Shown here piece after piece: positions 29,271 through 37,447 of a stretch of 64,000 bases of DNA. Source of the stretch: PALSA-505 sp035308365 (GTDB lineage: Bacteria; Actinomycetota; Actinomycetes; Streptosporangiales; Streptosporangiaceae). The first letter of the stretch is position 1. Each line of letters begins with the position of its first letter. The position numbers were made by a program, and so were the translations under genes. The DNA lies in NCBI GenBank assembly GCA_035308365.1, contig DATGGU010000076.1, positions 124,001-188,000 on the forward strand, given 5' to 3'. Under the pieces are notes generated by a model that saw nothing but the letters and a program-made list of their open reading frames with translations, was not told the DNA's origin and made no database searches.

Positions 29271-30467
29271 TCAGCTCTTTTGGCGATTACGGATCGTCAG
29301 AATTAGTGCGGCGGCTGTACCGATCGTACCGCCGACCGCGACCACAATCGGGGGAGCATAGCGGGCGGCGGCGGCGCCGGCCACGATGACGGCGCCGCCC
29401 TGACCCAGGTAGATGCCGGCCTGCGCCAGGCCAAATGCCTGACTGCGCTGCTCCGGCGGTGCGGCGACCACGAACGCCGCATTAGCGGCCATCTGGAAAC
29501 ACGTGCACGCTCCGCTGGTGAACAACACCAACAGTATGAGCAGTGCTGTCAGGTGTATAGCGAGCAACACCAGCACCAGGCAGGAAGCCACTGCCAGCGG
29601 ACCCATCCAGCGGACTCGGCGGCCGGGATCGACGAGGCGGGAAAACGCCACCGAGCCCACCGAGACACCCAGCGCGGTGGCTGCCAGGATCAGTCCAACC
29701 AGCAGGTCTCCGCCATGCAGCCAACGGGCCAGCGGTGCGGCCAGGCCCTCCGGGACCACGATGAACGTGGCCAGCCAGCCGAACAGCATCGGGGTGCGCA
29801 GCGCCGGCCGGCCGAACACCAGGCGCACCCCGGCAATCGCGTCAGCCACCGGCGCGAACACCCGCCCGGCCAGCGCATTGGCCGCTGGGCGGGCATCGAC
29901 TCCGAAACGGACCAGCACGGCCGAGAGAGCGAAGGTCACGGCGTCGGCCACCAGACAGGTTCTGGCGCCCAGGAAGCCGACCAGGGCGCCACCGACCGCG
30001 AACCCGGTGACCTGGGCAAACTGATAGGTGGTCATGGTCACGGCGGTGCCGAGGACATACCGGTCGCCGGACAGGATGTCCGGGTAGATCCCCGAGCGGG
30101 CCGCGGTGAATGGGGCGGTGAACAGCGTGACAGCGAACAGCAGCACCACGAGGGCGGCCAGCGGCAGGCCCGGGATGACCATCACCAGCACCAGCGCCCC
30201 CCGGGCCAGGTCGCACAGGATCATCACCGAGCGGCGCGGAAGCCGGTCCGCCAGCCCGGCCAGCAGCACGCCCCCCGCGAAGATGGGAATGATCGTCACG
30301 GCGTAGGTCACGGCCGCCAGCAGCGGCGACCGGGTCCGGTCATACACCAGCACGGTCAGCGCGACCCGGGCGAACTGGTCCCCGGCCACCGACAGCAGTT
30401 GCGCCAGCCACAGCACCCGGAACTCGGCTACCCCGAACACATCCCGGTAGGTAGCGCGTTCCGTCAT
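29271..30467 (-). CDS. MFS transporter
   Basis: Major facilitator superfamily permease with 10-12 hydrophobic segments and the loop 2-3 signature GLADRLPRRSVMI. This type is usually annotated as a drug or metabolite exporter; no substrate can be inferred. I use the ATG at 30467 (MTERATYRDVFGVAEF), 398 residues, because homologous proteins start just before the first helix. An in-frame GTG at 30545 would add 26 residues. Not obviously in an operon: 197 bases separate it from the next minus-strand gene. Confidence 0.85.
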   Translation of the reverse strand: MTERATYRDVFGVAEFRVLWLAQLLSVAGDQFARVALTVLVYDRTRSPLLAAVTYAVTIIPIFAGGVLLAGLADRLPRRSVMILCDLARGALVLVMVIPGLPLAALVVLLFAVTLFTAPFTAARSGIYPDILSGDRYVLGTAVTMTTYQFAQVTGFAVGGALVGFLGARTCLVADAVTFALSAVLVRFGVDARPAANALAGRVFAPVADAIAGVRLVFGRPALRTPMLFGWLATFIVVPEGLAAPLARWLHGGDLLVGLILAATALGVSVGSVAFSRLVDPGRRVRWMGPLAVASCLVLVLLAIHLTALLILLVLFTSGACTCFQMAANAAFVVAAPPEQRSQAFGLAQAGIYLGQGGAVIVAGAAAARYAPPIVVAVGGTIGTAAALILTIRNRQKS

Positions 30468-30664
30468 CTGATCTACCAACGCACCACCGTCCCAGGAGCC
30501 GCGCGCCAGCCACGTCAGCGCGACAAAGAGCGATCGTACGGTCACGTCCGGGCCATCCGAAAGAAGGCCAGGCCAACACGGTGTTCCGGAGCGGACAGGA
30601 GCACCGGCGAATCGATAACACGGAGGTGCGGCTTCGCGCTATTGCGGCTACGGTACGGCGTTTC

Positions 30665-31678
30665 TCATGATTGCAGTGGCTGCTGGGCCAGCATCGAGAA
30701 GGACCGGCTCAGCGCGCCGAGGACCTGGAGCTCCGCCTGCTGGCCGGTGGGGTTGCGGCCGGTGGCGTAGGTGGCCAGGGCGTAGACGATGAACCGCCCG
30801 TACACGACGTCGTAACCCACACCCACGGTCTTGCCGATGACGCTCGCACCGCTGTGCGCGGGGCCGTCCAGCCCGGTGAACCAGATATCGGGGCCGAACA
30901 GCTTGGCGCCGTCCACCTTGCTCGCGGCGGCGTTGCTGGGCAGCGCCGCCACCCCGGCCGTGACCGCGTACTGCTTGGGAGCATCCACGAACGTGGCCCG
31001 CACCACCCGCTGGCACCTGGCCGACGACAGCGCGGTTGCGAAGGCACCGCGGGCGGCCAGCGAGCACTTGGTGTTCAGCACGCTGATGACCCGGGTGAAC
31101 CTGATGCCGTTGACCGTTACCTGTGCCTTGGGGAAGATGCCGCTGGCCGTGATCGTCTTCCGGTTGTCCGGGGCGGGCTGGCTGGCGCTGGCGCTGACGG
31201 TGGGATGGCTGGTGCCGGGGCTCACGCCCAGGCTGTTGGTGGCGGGGACGGGGCCGCCGGAGTGGCCGCCGCTGACTTGTGTGTGGTGGGTCACGACGAA
31301 CGCGACGACGCCGATCAGGGCCGCGGCCACCACCACGGCGATGACCGGAAGCCGGTACCCCCGCCTGCGGCGCGGGAAGCCGGGACCTTCCATATGCTCT
31401 GCGACCGGGACGTCCCGCGCGTCCAGGTAACTGGTGGCCGGAGAGTCCAGCCACGCCGCCGTCTCCGGTCGCAGTGCGTGCGGGTCCGCTGGCCCGGCAC
31501 CGACCGGATCCGGATCCGGATCCGGATCCATGAACGGTCCACGGCCGGTATCCGCGGCTGGCCAGTGATCCGGGCCGGGTGTTCTGCCGAAGTTGGCCGG
31601 GGCCGGCGCATACTGCCCGAATCGTTCGGGTGGGGGTCCTGGGGAGGGTTTGGTGGGGCTGCCCATAGGCACGAGCAC
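30665..31678 (-). CDS. Single-pass membrane protein of unknown function, paralogue 1
   Basis: 337 residues. The layout is a proline-rich cytoplasmic N-terminus (1-105) with a DP repeat, one membrane helix (about 110-130), a Ser/Thr/Pro linker, then a C-terminal domain of about 160 residues. That domain resembles the C-terminus of the next gene: VTVNGIRFTRVISVLNTKC..., a second cysteine about 19 residues later (ARCQRVVRATF), then GVAALPSNAAASKVDG. The two conserved cysteines suggest an extracytoplasmic disulfide. I recognise no known domain. Confidence 0.8.
   Translation of the reverse strand: MLVPMGSPTKPSPGPPPERFGQYAPAPANFGRTPGPDHWPAADTGRGPFMDPDPDPDPVGAGPADPHALRPETAAWLDSPATSYLDARDVPVAEHMEGPGFPRRRRGYRLPVIAVVVAAALIGVVAFVVTHHTQVSGGHSGGPVPATNSLGVSPGTSHPTVSASASQPAPDNRKTITASGIFPKAQVTVNGIRFTRVISVLNTKCSLAARGAFATALSSARCQRVVRATFVDAPKQYAVTAGVAALPSNAAASKVDGAKLFGPDIWFTGLDGPAHSGASVIGKTVGVGYDVVYGRFIVYALATYATGRNPTGQQAELQVLGALSRSFSMLAQQPLQS
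31504..31530. repeat. GGATCC hexanucleotide repeat
   Basis: About four tandem GGATCC units inside paralogue 1, encoding its DPDPDPDP stretch on the minus strand. Frame-neutral length changes would alter only the DP count in the cytoplasmic tail. Confidence 0.85.
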
Positions 31679-31787
31679 CTGCGTTCGGAGATGCCTCTTA
31701 GGAACCTTTCACAAGTTCGGGTCCCTAGCTGACTGTCGCTGATCAGAAACTAGTTCCATGATCGTTTTGGTGATTTTGCAAGGGTTC

Positions 31788-33521
31788 CTACGGTACTTGC
31801 GGTTGCCCGGTGACCATGCGGCTGGTCAGGCTCACATTCGCGGTCTGGCTGATGAGGTTGGCGGAGAAGTCCTTGAGCTGGGCACGCTGACGGGCGGTGG
31901 TTGGCGCCTTGAGCGTGGTGTACTCGACCCAGGTCAAGATCAGGTAGTGTCCCTTGATCTCAGCTTCCTCCAGCCCGGTGCCCTTGGTCAGGCTGCGCGT
32001 CGGCCCGCTCGCCGCGGTCAGCTGGGCGATGAACTCGCTGGACCCGGTGACCCTGCCCACCTTGTCCGAGCCGGCCGAATCGGCCAGGTTCAGCACGCCG
32101 ATGGTCCCCATCAGCTTCTGCTGCGAGTCCAGGTAACTGGCCCGCATGACCTGGGTGCAGCCGTACTTGCGGACCGCTGCCTGCAGCCGCCCGCCGAACA
32201 CGGCCCTGGCACAGTCGGCGTTTGCCGCTTGCACCGTCCTGACGTAGCCGACGCCGCCGACCGTGAACTGCGCTGGGAAGAGCTGGCCGAGCGTCAGCGG
32301 CGTGGGGTCGCCGGCCCGCGTGTCGATGTGCTGCCACGTTCCCAGCGTCGCCGACGGAGTGCTGCCCGCCAACGTGGCTGCCGGGGACGAGTTGGCCGTG
32401 TCCCTGGCCTTATGGCCGCCTGAGTTCTGCAGGTACGCCATGACCGCGATGACGGCGACGGCGGGCAGGCACACCCCGGCCATCAGCCGCCTGCGGGTGC
32501 GGCCGCGCTGCCTGGCGGCCTTACGCGCCTTCGCCGCGGTGGCCCGGGTCAGGCCCGCGGCCCGGCCGACGCTGTCGTGCCGTGGCCGGCCGGCCCGCCT
32601 GGCCATGTCAGCCTCGTCGGTGTCCGCCGCGAAGGCCGGTGGCCGGTCCCCGGGAACCAGGGTCCGCGCTCTGTCCGGGCCGTCGGTCCAGGCGTCGATG
32701 TCTTCGCCGGTGAACGCGGCAGGAGTGTCCGGGCGCTCAGCGAGGGCCACCCCGCCGCGCGGTCCCGCCGCGATGCCCTCATCGCCGGTGTCCGCCCAGG
32801 TTGGCGCGGCGGATAGCGAGAAGGCGCCGGACCCGTCGGCTGGCTCGGCGCAGACGTCGGCCGGTGACGAGGCCGGTACCGATGACCGGTTCCAGGCGGC
32901 GAACTGGGGGTGCGAGTACTGGGGGTTCGGCTCGCCCGGCTTCGGCGGGAACCCGCTGGCTGGGCCTCGTCCCGCCCGCCCGGCCCGGGGAGCCGGAACC
33001 TGTGGGCGCGCGGCAGGCGTGTCCCGGCGTGAGGCTGGCGTGTCCCGGCGTGAGGCTGGCGTGTCCCGGGGTGCGGCTGGCGTGTGGGGACGCGGCGGCT
33101 GGTAGCTGACCGCGTCCTGCGCAGAGCGGCGATCCGGCGAGGCCCGGTGGTCGTGCACGGGAGGCTGGCTGTTGTCTTGATCATTGCCCGGGTGGCGGCC
33201 GTGCCGTGGCCCGGGCCGCTGCTCCCTGGGCGGGCTGGCCGGCGAGGCGGCAGGGGCGCGGCCGTTCGTGGCCGGGGCGTGCCCGGTCAGAGCCGCCTGC
33301 ACCGATCCGTTGGCAGCGTTTCCATAGCCGGTGTGCCCATTGCCAGCGTGCCGCGCGCGGGCGGCCGGCACGGGCGGGACGTAACTGGCGTATATACGGT
33401 CGAACTCTTCGGTGCTGAAGCCGCCCGGGTCGGTGTCGAACTGCTCTCGCACGGGTGCTCCGGTCCGGTGCCCGCGCCATTGGCCAGGCGCAGCGGTGAC
33501 CTGATCGCGCGGATAGCCCAT
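31788..33521 (-). CDS. Single-pass membrane protein of unknown function, paralogue 2
   Basis: 577 residues. A disordered N-terminus of about 330 residues, rich in Pro, Ala, Arg and Gly, contains a DTPASRR repeat. A basic segment (RKAARQRGRTRRR) leads into one membrane helix (about 350-367). The C-terminal domain shares the paralogue 1 pattern: FTVGGVGYVRTVQAANADC, YGCTQVMRASYLDSQ, GVLNLADSAGSDKVGR. Topology is predicted as N-terminus in, C-terminus out. Both paralogues face the same way, 109 bases apart, and could be co-transcribed. No function is recognised. Confidence 0.8.
   Translation of the reverse strand: MGYPRDQVTAAPGQWRGHRTGAPVREQFDTDPGGFSTEEFDRIYASYVPPVPAARARHAGNGHTGYGNAANGSVQAALTGHAPATNGRAPAASPASPPREQRPGPRHGRHPGNDQDNSQPPVHDHRASPDRRSAQDAVSYQPPRPHTPAAPRDTPASRRDTPASRRDTPAARPQVPAPRAGRAGRGPASGFPPKPGEPNPQYSHPQFAAWNRSSVPASSPADVCAEPADGSGAFSLSAAPTWADTGDEGIAAGPRGGVALAERPDTPAAFTGEDIDAWTDGPDRARTLVPGDRPPAFAADTDEADMARRAGRPRHDSVGRAAGLTRATAAKARKAARQRGRTRRRLMAGVCLPAVAVIAVMAYLQNSGGHKARDTANSSPAATLAGSTPSATLGTWQHIDTRAGDPTPLTLGQLFPAQFTVGGVGYVRTVQAANADCARAVFGGRLQAAVRKYGCTQVMRASYLDSQQKLMGTIGVLNLADSAGSDKVGRVTGSSEFIAQLTAASGPTRSLTKGTGLEEAEIKGHYLILTWVEYTTLKAPTTARQRAQLKDFSANLISQTANVSLTSRMVTGQPQVP
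33016..33080. repeat. 21-bp coding repeat in paralogue 2
   Basis: About three units of GGCGTGTCCCGGCGTGAGGCT, the last diverged, encoding repeated DTPASRR in the cytoplasmic tail of paralogue 2. In-frame length, so copy-number change would be tolerated. Confidence 0.8.
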
Positions 33522-33827
33522 GTCGGGAGGGTATCGCTGCGCGCACCGTCACATGCGTTGTCCGGAGTTTTCCCTGGTTGCGGCGGCGATAACAAGCCAT
33601 CGTTTATACTGTGTGCAGCGGGATCCGGCGCTGGCCGGCGAGAAGTTCGTTCACTTTGCCAACCTCGCTACCTGGCCGGTATCCTCCGTTAGGCGTCCGT
33701 CCGCATTCGCGTACCTGAGGGCTCCACCGCAGCGGAGTGCACCACGGGGTGGATGATGGACCGTGGCTGTCACGCTCCCGGCTCGGGGAGCGAGTCGAGT
33801 CCCTTGATCAGCTGCATACACGAAGGC
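33522..33827 (+). other. Divergent spacer before rplM (306 bp)
   Basis: Lies between the minus-strand paralogue 2 and rplM. It must hold both promoters. On the plus strand TTGCCA-18-TATCCT (33656-33685) is a good candidate for rplM. No gene is recognised in it. Confidence 0.45.
33656..33685 (+). promoter_or_regulatory. Candidate rplM promoter
   Basis: TTGCCA (33656-33661) and TATCCT (33680-33685), spacing 18. This would give rplM-rpsI a leader of about 135 bases. Confidence 0.4.
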
Positions 33828-34277
33828 ATGACTGTGCGCACATTTAGCCCGAAGGCCGGCGACATCCAGCGGCAATGGCACGTCGTCGACGCGTCTGACG
33901 TCGTCCTCGGCCGGCTTGCCAGCCAGGTAGCAGTACTACTACGCGGCAAGCACAAGCCGATTTTCGCCCCGCACATCGACACCGGTGACTTCGTCATCGT
34001 GGTCAACGCGGAGAAGGTCGCGCTCAGCGGCAAGAAGCTTGAGCAGAAGCGCGCCTACCGGCACTCCGGCTACCCGGGCGGACTGAGCGCGATCGCTTAC
34101 AGCGACCTGCTGGCCAGGCACCCCGAGCGGGTGGTCGAGAAGGCAGTCAAGGGAATGCTGCCGAAGAACTCGCTGGGCAGGCAGATGCTGCGCAAGCTCA
34201 AGGTGTACGCGGGTCCTGAGCACCCGCATCAGGCGCAGCGGCCCGAGCCGTTCGAGATCACACAGATCGCGCAGTAG
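33828..34277 (+). CDS. rplM: 50S ribosomal protein L13
   Basis: Early assembly protein of the 50S subunit; 149 residues. MTVRTFSPKAGDIQRQWHVV is the actinobacterial N-terminus, and DTGDFVIVVNAEKVALSG and KGMLPKNSLGRQMLRKLKVY are conserved. ATG 33828 has ACGAAGG upstream. It pairs with rpsI, but the gap between them is unusually long and structured. Confidence 0.96.
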   Translation: MTVRTFSPKAGDIQRQWHVVDASDVVLGRLASQVAVLLRGKHKPIFAPHIDTGDFVIVVNAEKVALSGKKLEQKRAYRHSGYPGGLSAIAYSDLLARHPERVVEKAVKGMLPKNSLGRQMLRKLKVYAGPEHPHQAQRPEPFEITQIAQ

Positions 34278-34301
34278 ACACTGTGTTCTATTCAAAGTTT
34301 C

Positions 34302-34401
34302 GGGTTATTCAAGAAACCAGCTCCGGTTGCGGTGGCAGCCACGGCAACGGCGCTCGGACAGTCCCTCCGGGCCTGCCCTCGCTAGCCGGTTTGAATAACC
34401 C
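34302..34401 (+). promoter_or_regulatory. Long inverted repeat in the rplM-rpsI spacer
   Basis: GGGTTATTCAA (34302-34312) is perfectly complementary to TTGAATAACCC (34391-34401), and three further pairs form after a 3-base bulge. Within the enclosed bases is a second hairpin with GTGG-CAG-CCAC at its tip and TTGC/GCAA below. The terminal repeats are AT-rich against a GC-rich background. Such a fold could be an RNA leader, processing site or partial terminator controlling rpsI. Confidence 0.6.
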
Positions 34402-34445
34402 TCACTGGGTGCAGGCACCGACCAGGAAGCATGAGGGAATGAATC

Positions 34446-34964
34446 GTGGCTGAGCCCACAATCGCGCTGGCGCCCGACGAGAGCGTCGAGGACGAGACCG
34501 AAGACTACGCCTCCGAGTACACCACGGAGTCAGCGCCGGATGCCGCTGCGCGTGGCACGGCCCGCAGGCCGGTCCAGTCCGGTAACGCCGCAGGCACCGG
34601 CCGCCGCAAGGAGGCCATCGCCCGGGTTCGCATCGCCGCGGGCACGGGCAACTGGCAGATCAACGGCCGGACGCTGGACGGCTACTTCCCGAACAAGGTG
34701 CACCAGCAGCTCGTCAACGAGCCATTCGTCGTGCTCGGCGCCGAGGGCCGGTTCGACGTGATCGCCCGCATCACCGGTGGCGGCGTATCCGGCCAGGCCG
34801 GTGCGCTGCGGCTGGGCATCGCCCGGGCACTGGTACTGGTGGATCCGGAGAGCCGGCCTGCGCTGAAGAAGGCCGGGTTCCTCACCCGTGACGCCAGGGT
34901 CAAGGAGCGCAAGAAGTACGGGCTCAAGAAGGCCCGCAAGGCGCCTCAGTACTCCAAGCGCTAG
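34446..34964 (+). CDS. rpsI: 30S ribosomal protein S9
   Basis: Head protein whose C-terminal tail reaches the P-site tRNA; 172 residues. An acidic N-terminal extension of about 50 residues, common in actinobacteria, precedes GTGRRKEAIARVRI. The C-terminus KKARKAPQYSKR is intact. GTG start behind GAGGGAAT. Confidence 0.96.
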   Translation: MAEPTIALAPDESVEDETEDYASEYTTESAPDAAARGTARRPVQSGNAAGTGRRKEAIARVRIAAGTGNWQINGRTLDGYFPNKVHQQLVNEPFVVLGAEGRFDVIARITGGGVSGQAGALRLGIARALVLVDPESRPALKKAGFLTRDARVKERKKYGLKKARKAPQYSKR

Positions 34965-35016
34965 GTTGCGGTGCCGGGGCGGCTGATGCTGCTCGCTGGC
35001 CGGGGTGGCTGATGCT

Positions 35017-35091
35017 GCTCGCTGACCTTCGGCCAGCTTCGCCGGGGCCCGCAGTGTTTGCCCGGGGGGCCGAGCCCCCCGGACCCCCACG
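35017..35091. repeat. Dispersed two-hairpin repeat, copy C
   Basis: GCTGACC-TTC-GGCCAGC, then GCAGT, then a perfect 9-bp stem CCGGGGGGC-CGA-GCCCCCCGG, then ACCCCC. The start of the element (GGCTGATGCTGCTCGCTG) is duplicated just upstream at about 34981-35022. Confidence 0.8.
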
Positions 35092-35094
35092 AGC

Positions 35095-35410
35095 GGGGCT
35101 GGGGTTTGCCGTTTGCGGGGGGGCACCCCCGGAACCCTCGGAGTGACGGGTTGCGCCGTCACAAACCATGTGGCTGCCCTGGTCGGTCAGCAGGTGCCGG
35201 CCCGGCTGGGGTTCGCCACTTGCGGTGGGAGGGCCCCCGGACCCGAGGATCGGGGCTGGGGTTGTGTTTGTGGTGGGACGGCCCCCGGACTCGACGATAG
35301 GGGCCGGGGCCGGGTTGTGGTTTGTGGTGGGGTGCCCCCTGGACCCCAGCGATCGGGGCTGGGGCCGGTTTTGTAGTTTGCGGGGGGACGACCCCAGGGC
35401 CCCCCGGGTG
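35095..35410. repeat. Degenerate G-rich tandem array
   Basis: About five diverged units of 50-60 bases. Each has GGGGCTGGGG followed by a TTTG(T/C)GGTGGG run, a CCCCCGG palindrome arm and GAC(G/C)..GATC. They begin near 35095, 35204, 35250, 35299 and 35356. Each resembles the second hairpin of copy C, so the array probably grew from that element. The adjacent G4 runs could form G-quadruplexes. Confidence 0.65.
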
Positions 35411-35485
35411 CCAGGTTTCGCCCGGCGGGGCGGTGTGGATTGCGGATGGGGATAGGTTCAATCCAATAGGGTGGCGGTTCAGGGT

Positions 35486-35545
35486 GCTGGCTGATCTGCG
35501 ATCAGCTTCGCCGGGGCCGCAGACCAGCCGGGGGTTACGACCCCA
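35486..35545. repeat. Dispersed two-hairpin repeat, copy D
   Basis: GCTGATC-TGC-GATCAGC is a perfect 7-bp hairpin differing from copy C at both sides of one stem pair. GCCGGGGCCGCAG follows as in copies B and C. The second hairpin is eroded to GGGG-TTACGA-CCCC. It ends about 27 bases before the glmM start. Confidence 0.7.
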
Positions 35546-35571
35546 GAGAATCAGCGGAGGATATCCCGTCT

Positions 35572-36987
35572 ATGGGCCGGCTCTTCGGAACGGATGGCGT
35601 CCGGGGGGTCGCCGGTCATGATCTGACCGCTCGGCTGGCCATGGACCTGGCCACGGCCGCCGCGCAGACACTGGGCGACGCGGGGGCGTTCGCCGCGGCC
35701 CGCGCCACCAGCAGGCGGCCGTTCGCCGTCCTCGGCCGGGATCCGAGGGCGTCCGGTGAGTACCTGGAGGCCGCGGTCGTCGCCGGGCTGACCGGTGCGG
35801 GTGTGGACGTGCTCAGGCTGGGCGTGATTCCCACCCCCGCCGTGGCCTACCTGACCGGTGAGCTGGGCGCCGAGTTCGGTGTGATGCTGTCGGCCAGCCA
35901 CAACCCGGCACCGGACAACGGCATCAAGTTCTTCGGCACCGGCGGCCTGAAGCTGCCCGATGAGGTCGAGGACGACATCGAGGACAGGCTCAAACGGAAT
36001 GTCACGGTCCCCGGGCCGCCCGCCGCTGGCTTCGGCCGGGTCCGCGATGCCTCGGTCGAGCCGGAGCGTTACCTGGACCACCTGGTCGACTCGCTACGCC
36101 AGGAGGGCACTGCGCCTTCCTGGCCGGAAAGACACGCTACGGCCGAGGCCCGGCCGCTGACCGGGCTGCGGGTCGTCGTCGACTGCGCGCACGGCGCCGC
36201 CTATGCCTTGGCGCCCGAGGCGCTGCGGCGCGCGGGCGCCGACGTCATCGCGATCGGTGCCGAACCCGACGGGGTGAACATCAACCAGGGCTGCGGCTCG
36301 ACCTCGCTCGGTGCCCTGTCGGCCGCGGTGGTTGCCCACAACGCGGACGCCGGCATCGCGCACGACGGCGACGCCGACCGCTGCCTGGCCGTGGATGCCG
36401 CCGGGCGGCCGATCGACGGTGACCAGATCCTCGCCATCCTCGCGCTCGGCTTCCAGGAGGCGGGCAGGCTCAAGGGCGGCACGGTCGTTGCCACGGTCAT
36501 GTCCAATCTGGGATTCCGGCTGGCCATGAGCGACGCGGGGATCCAGGTGGTGGAGACCGCGGTCGGTGACAGGTATGTTCTCGAAGCCATGCGCGCCGGG
36601 AACTATGTGCTTGGCGGCGAGCAGTCCGGGCACATCATCCTGCTCGACCATGCGACCACAGGCGACGGGATACTCACCGGCCTGCAGTTGCTCGCCACGG
36701 TCGCGCGCAGCGGCAAGCCGCTGGCCGAGCTGGCCACCGTGATGACCAGGTACCCGCAGGTGCTCATCAACGTCCAGGGCGTGGACAAGTCCCGGGTCGG
36801 CTCGGCGCCGGAGCTGGCGGCCGCTGTCGCCGCCGCCGAGACCGAGCTGGGCGCGCTCGGCCGGGTCCTGGTCCGGCCGAGCGGCACGGAGCCTACGGTC
36901 AGGGTCATGGTCGAGGCCACCGATGCCATAGCGGCCGAACGCGTGGCCGGCCAGCTCGCCGAATCCGTCCGCACCGCCCTCGGCTGA
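35572..36987 (+). CDS. glmM: Phosphoglucosamine mutase
   Basis: Converts glucosamine-6-phosphate to glucosamine-1-phosphate on the way to UDP-GlcNAc for peptidoglycan; 471 residues. The phosphorylated serine is Ser109 in SASHNPAPDNG. HDGDADRC binds magnesium, GGEQSGH contacts the sugar, and RPSGTEPTVRVMVE binds phosphate. ATG 35572 (MGRLFGTDGVRG) follows GCGGAGG. Confidence 0.97.
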   Translation: MGRLFGTDGVRGVAGHDLTARLAMDLATAAAQTLGDAGAFAAARATSRRPFAVLGRDPRASGEYLEAAVVAGLTGAGVDVLRLGVIPTPAVAYLTGELGAEFGVMLSASHNPAPDNGIKFFGTGGLKLPDEVEDDIEDRLKRNVTVPGPPAAGFGRVRDASVEPERYLDHLVDSLRQEGTAPSWPERHATAEARPLTGLRVVVDCAHGAAYALAPEALRRAGADVIAIGAEPDGVNINQGCGSTSLGALSAAVVAHNADAGIAHDGDADRCLAVDAAGRPIDGDQILAILALGFQEAGRLKGGTVVATVMSNLGFRLAMSDAGIQVVETAVGDRYVLEAMRAGNYVLGGEQSGHIILLDHATTGDGILTGLQLLATVARSGKPLAELATVMTRYPQVLINVQGVDKSRVGSAPELAAAVAAAETELGALGRVLVRPSGTEPTVRVMVEATDAIAAERVAGQLAESVRTALG

Positions 36988-37447
36988 CGTCACTGCGCCG
37001 TCGGCCCGGGAGTTCCACGCTGTCGGCCCGGGAATTCCACGTCGCGACCTTTGTTCGCTGAGAGCGAACATAGAGCTTTTCTCCGGGCCTCAGGAGCCGA
37101 GGATGCCTGGTGTGTACTGGCGGCGATGATCATGGTGGGGGCTGATCTGGGTGAGGATCAGGGCTGGCCGGGCTGAGATAGTGATGGGTCGGCCGGGTGA
37201 AGAGTTCGCTGGGCAGTTGAGCTGACTGGATCGCGGAGGCTGATCGGGATGAGGCGGGCACATGAAGTTGCCAAAGTGCGGGCCGGCCGGGGGCGCGATG
37301 AGGCGGGCGCATGAGGTCGTCATGGTGCGGGCTGGGGAGGGTGCGCGATGAGGCGGGCGCATGAAGTGGCCATGGTGCGAGCTGGCGGGGGCGCGCGAGA
37401 AGGCGGGCACACGAGGTCGTCGTGGTGCGGGCTGGTGAGGGGGCGCT
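36988..37447 (+). other. glmM-nnr spacer (460 bp) with repeats
   Basis: Contains a 22-bp direct repeat (GTCGGCCCGGGARTTCCACG at about 37000-37042), a hairpin followed by T bases (37052-37081), about 165 bases without recognisable content, and four extra copies of the nnr start region (37249-37447). Confidence 0.75.
37052..37081 (+). terminator. Candidate glmM terminator
   Basis: TGTTCGCT-GAG-AGCGAACA is a perfect 8-bp hairpin (37052-37070), followed by TAGAGCTTTTC. The tract of four T bases is rare in this window, which supports an intrinsic terminator. Confidence 0.6.

Larger units (their letters stand above)
34965..35571 (+). other. rpsI-glmM spacer (607 bp)
   Basis: No gene. It holds a partial and a full copy of the dispersed two-hairpin repeat (copy C), a degenerate G-rich tandem array (35095-35410), and a further copy D just before glmM. 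GCGGAGGATAT near the end is the glmM ribosome binding site. Confidence 0.7.

Noticed and set aside
33084..33692. Plus-strand open frame opposite paralogue 2
   Set aside because: It crosses the paralogue 2 start and promoter, has no plausible ribosome binding site, and the minus frame shows protein-like organisation (membrane helix, conserved cysteines).
34302..34401. Transposon with terminal inverted repeats
   Set aside because: Only 100 bases long, no flanking target duplication and no transposase. The RNA-structure explanation is kept, although a tiny relic element cannot be excluded.
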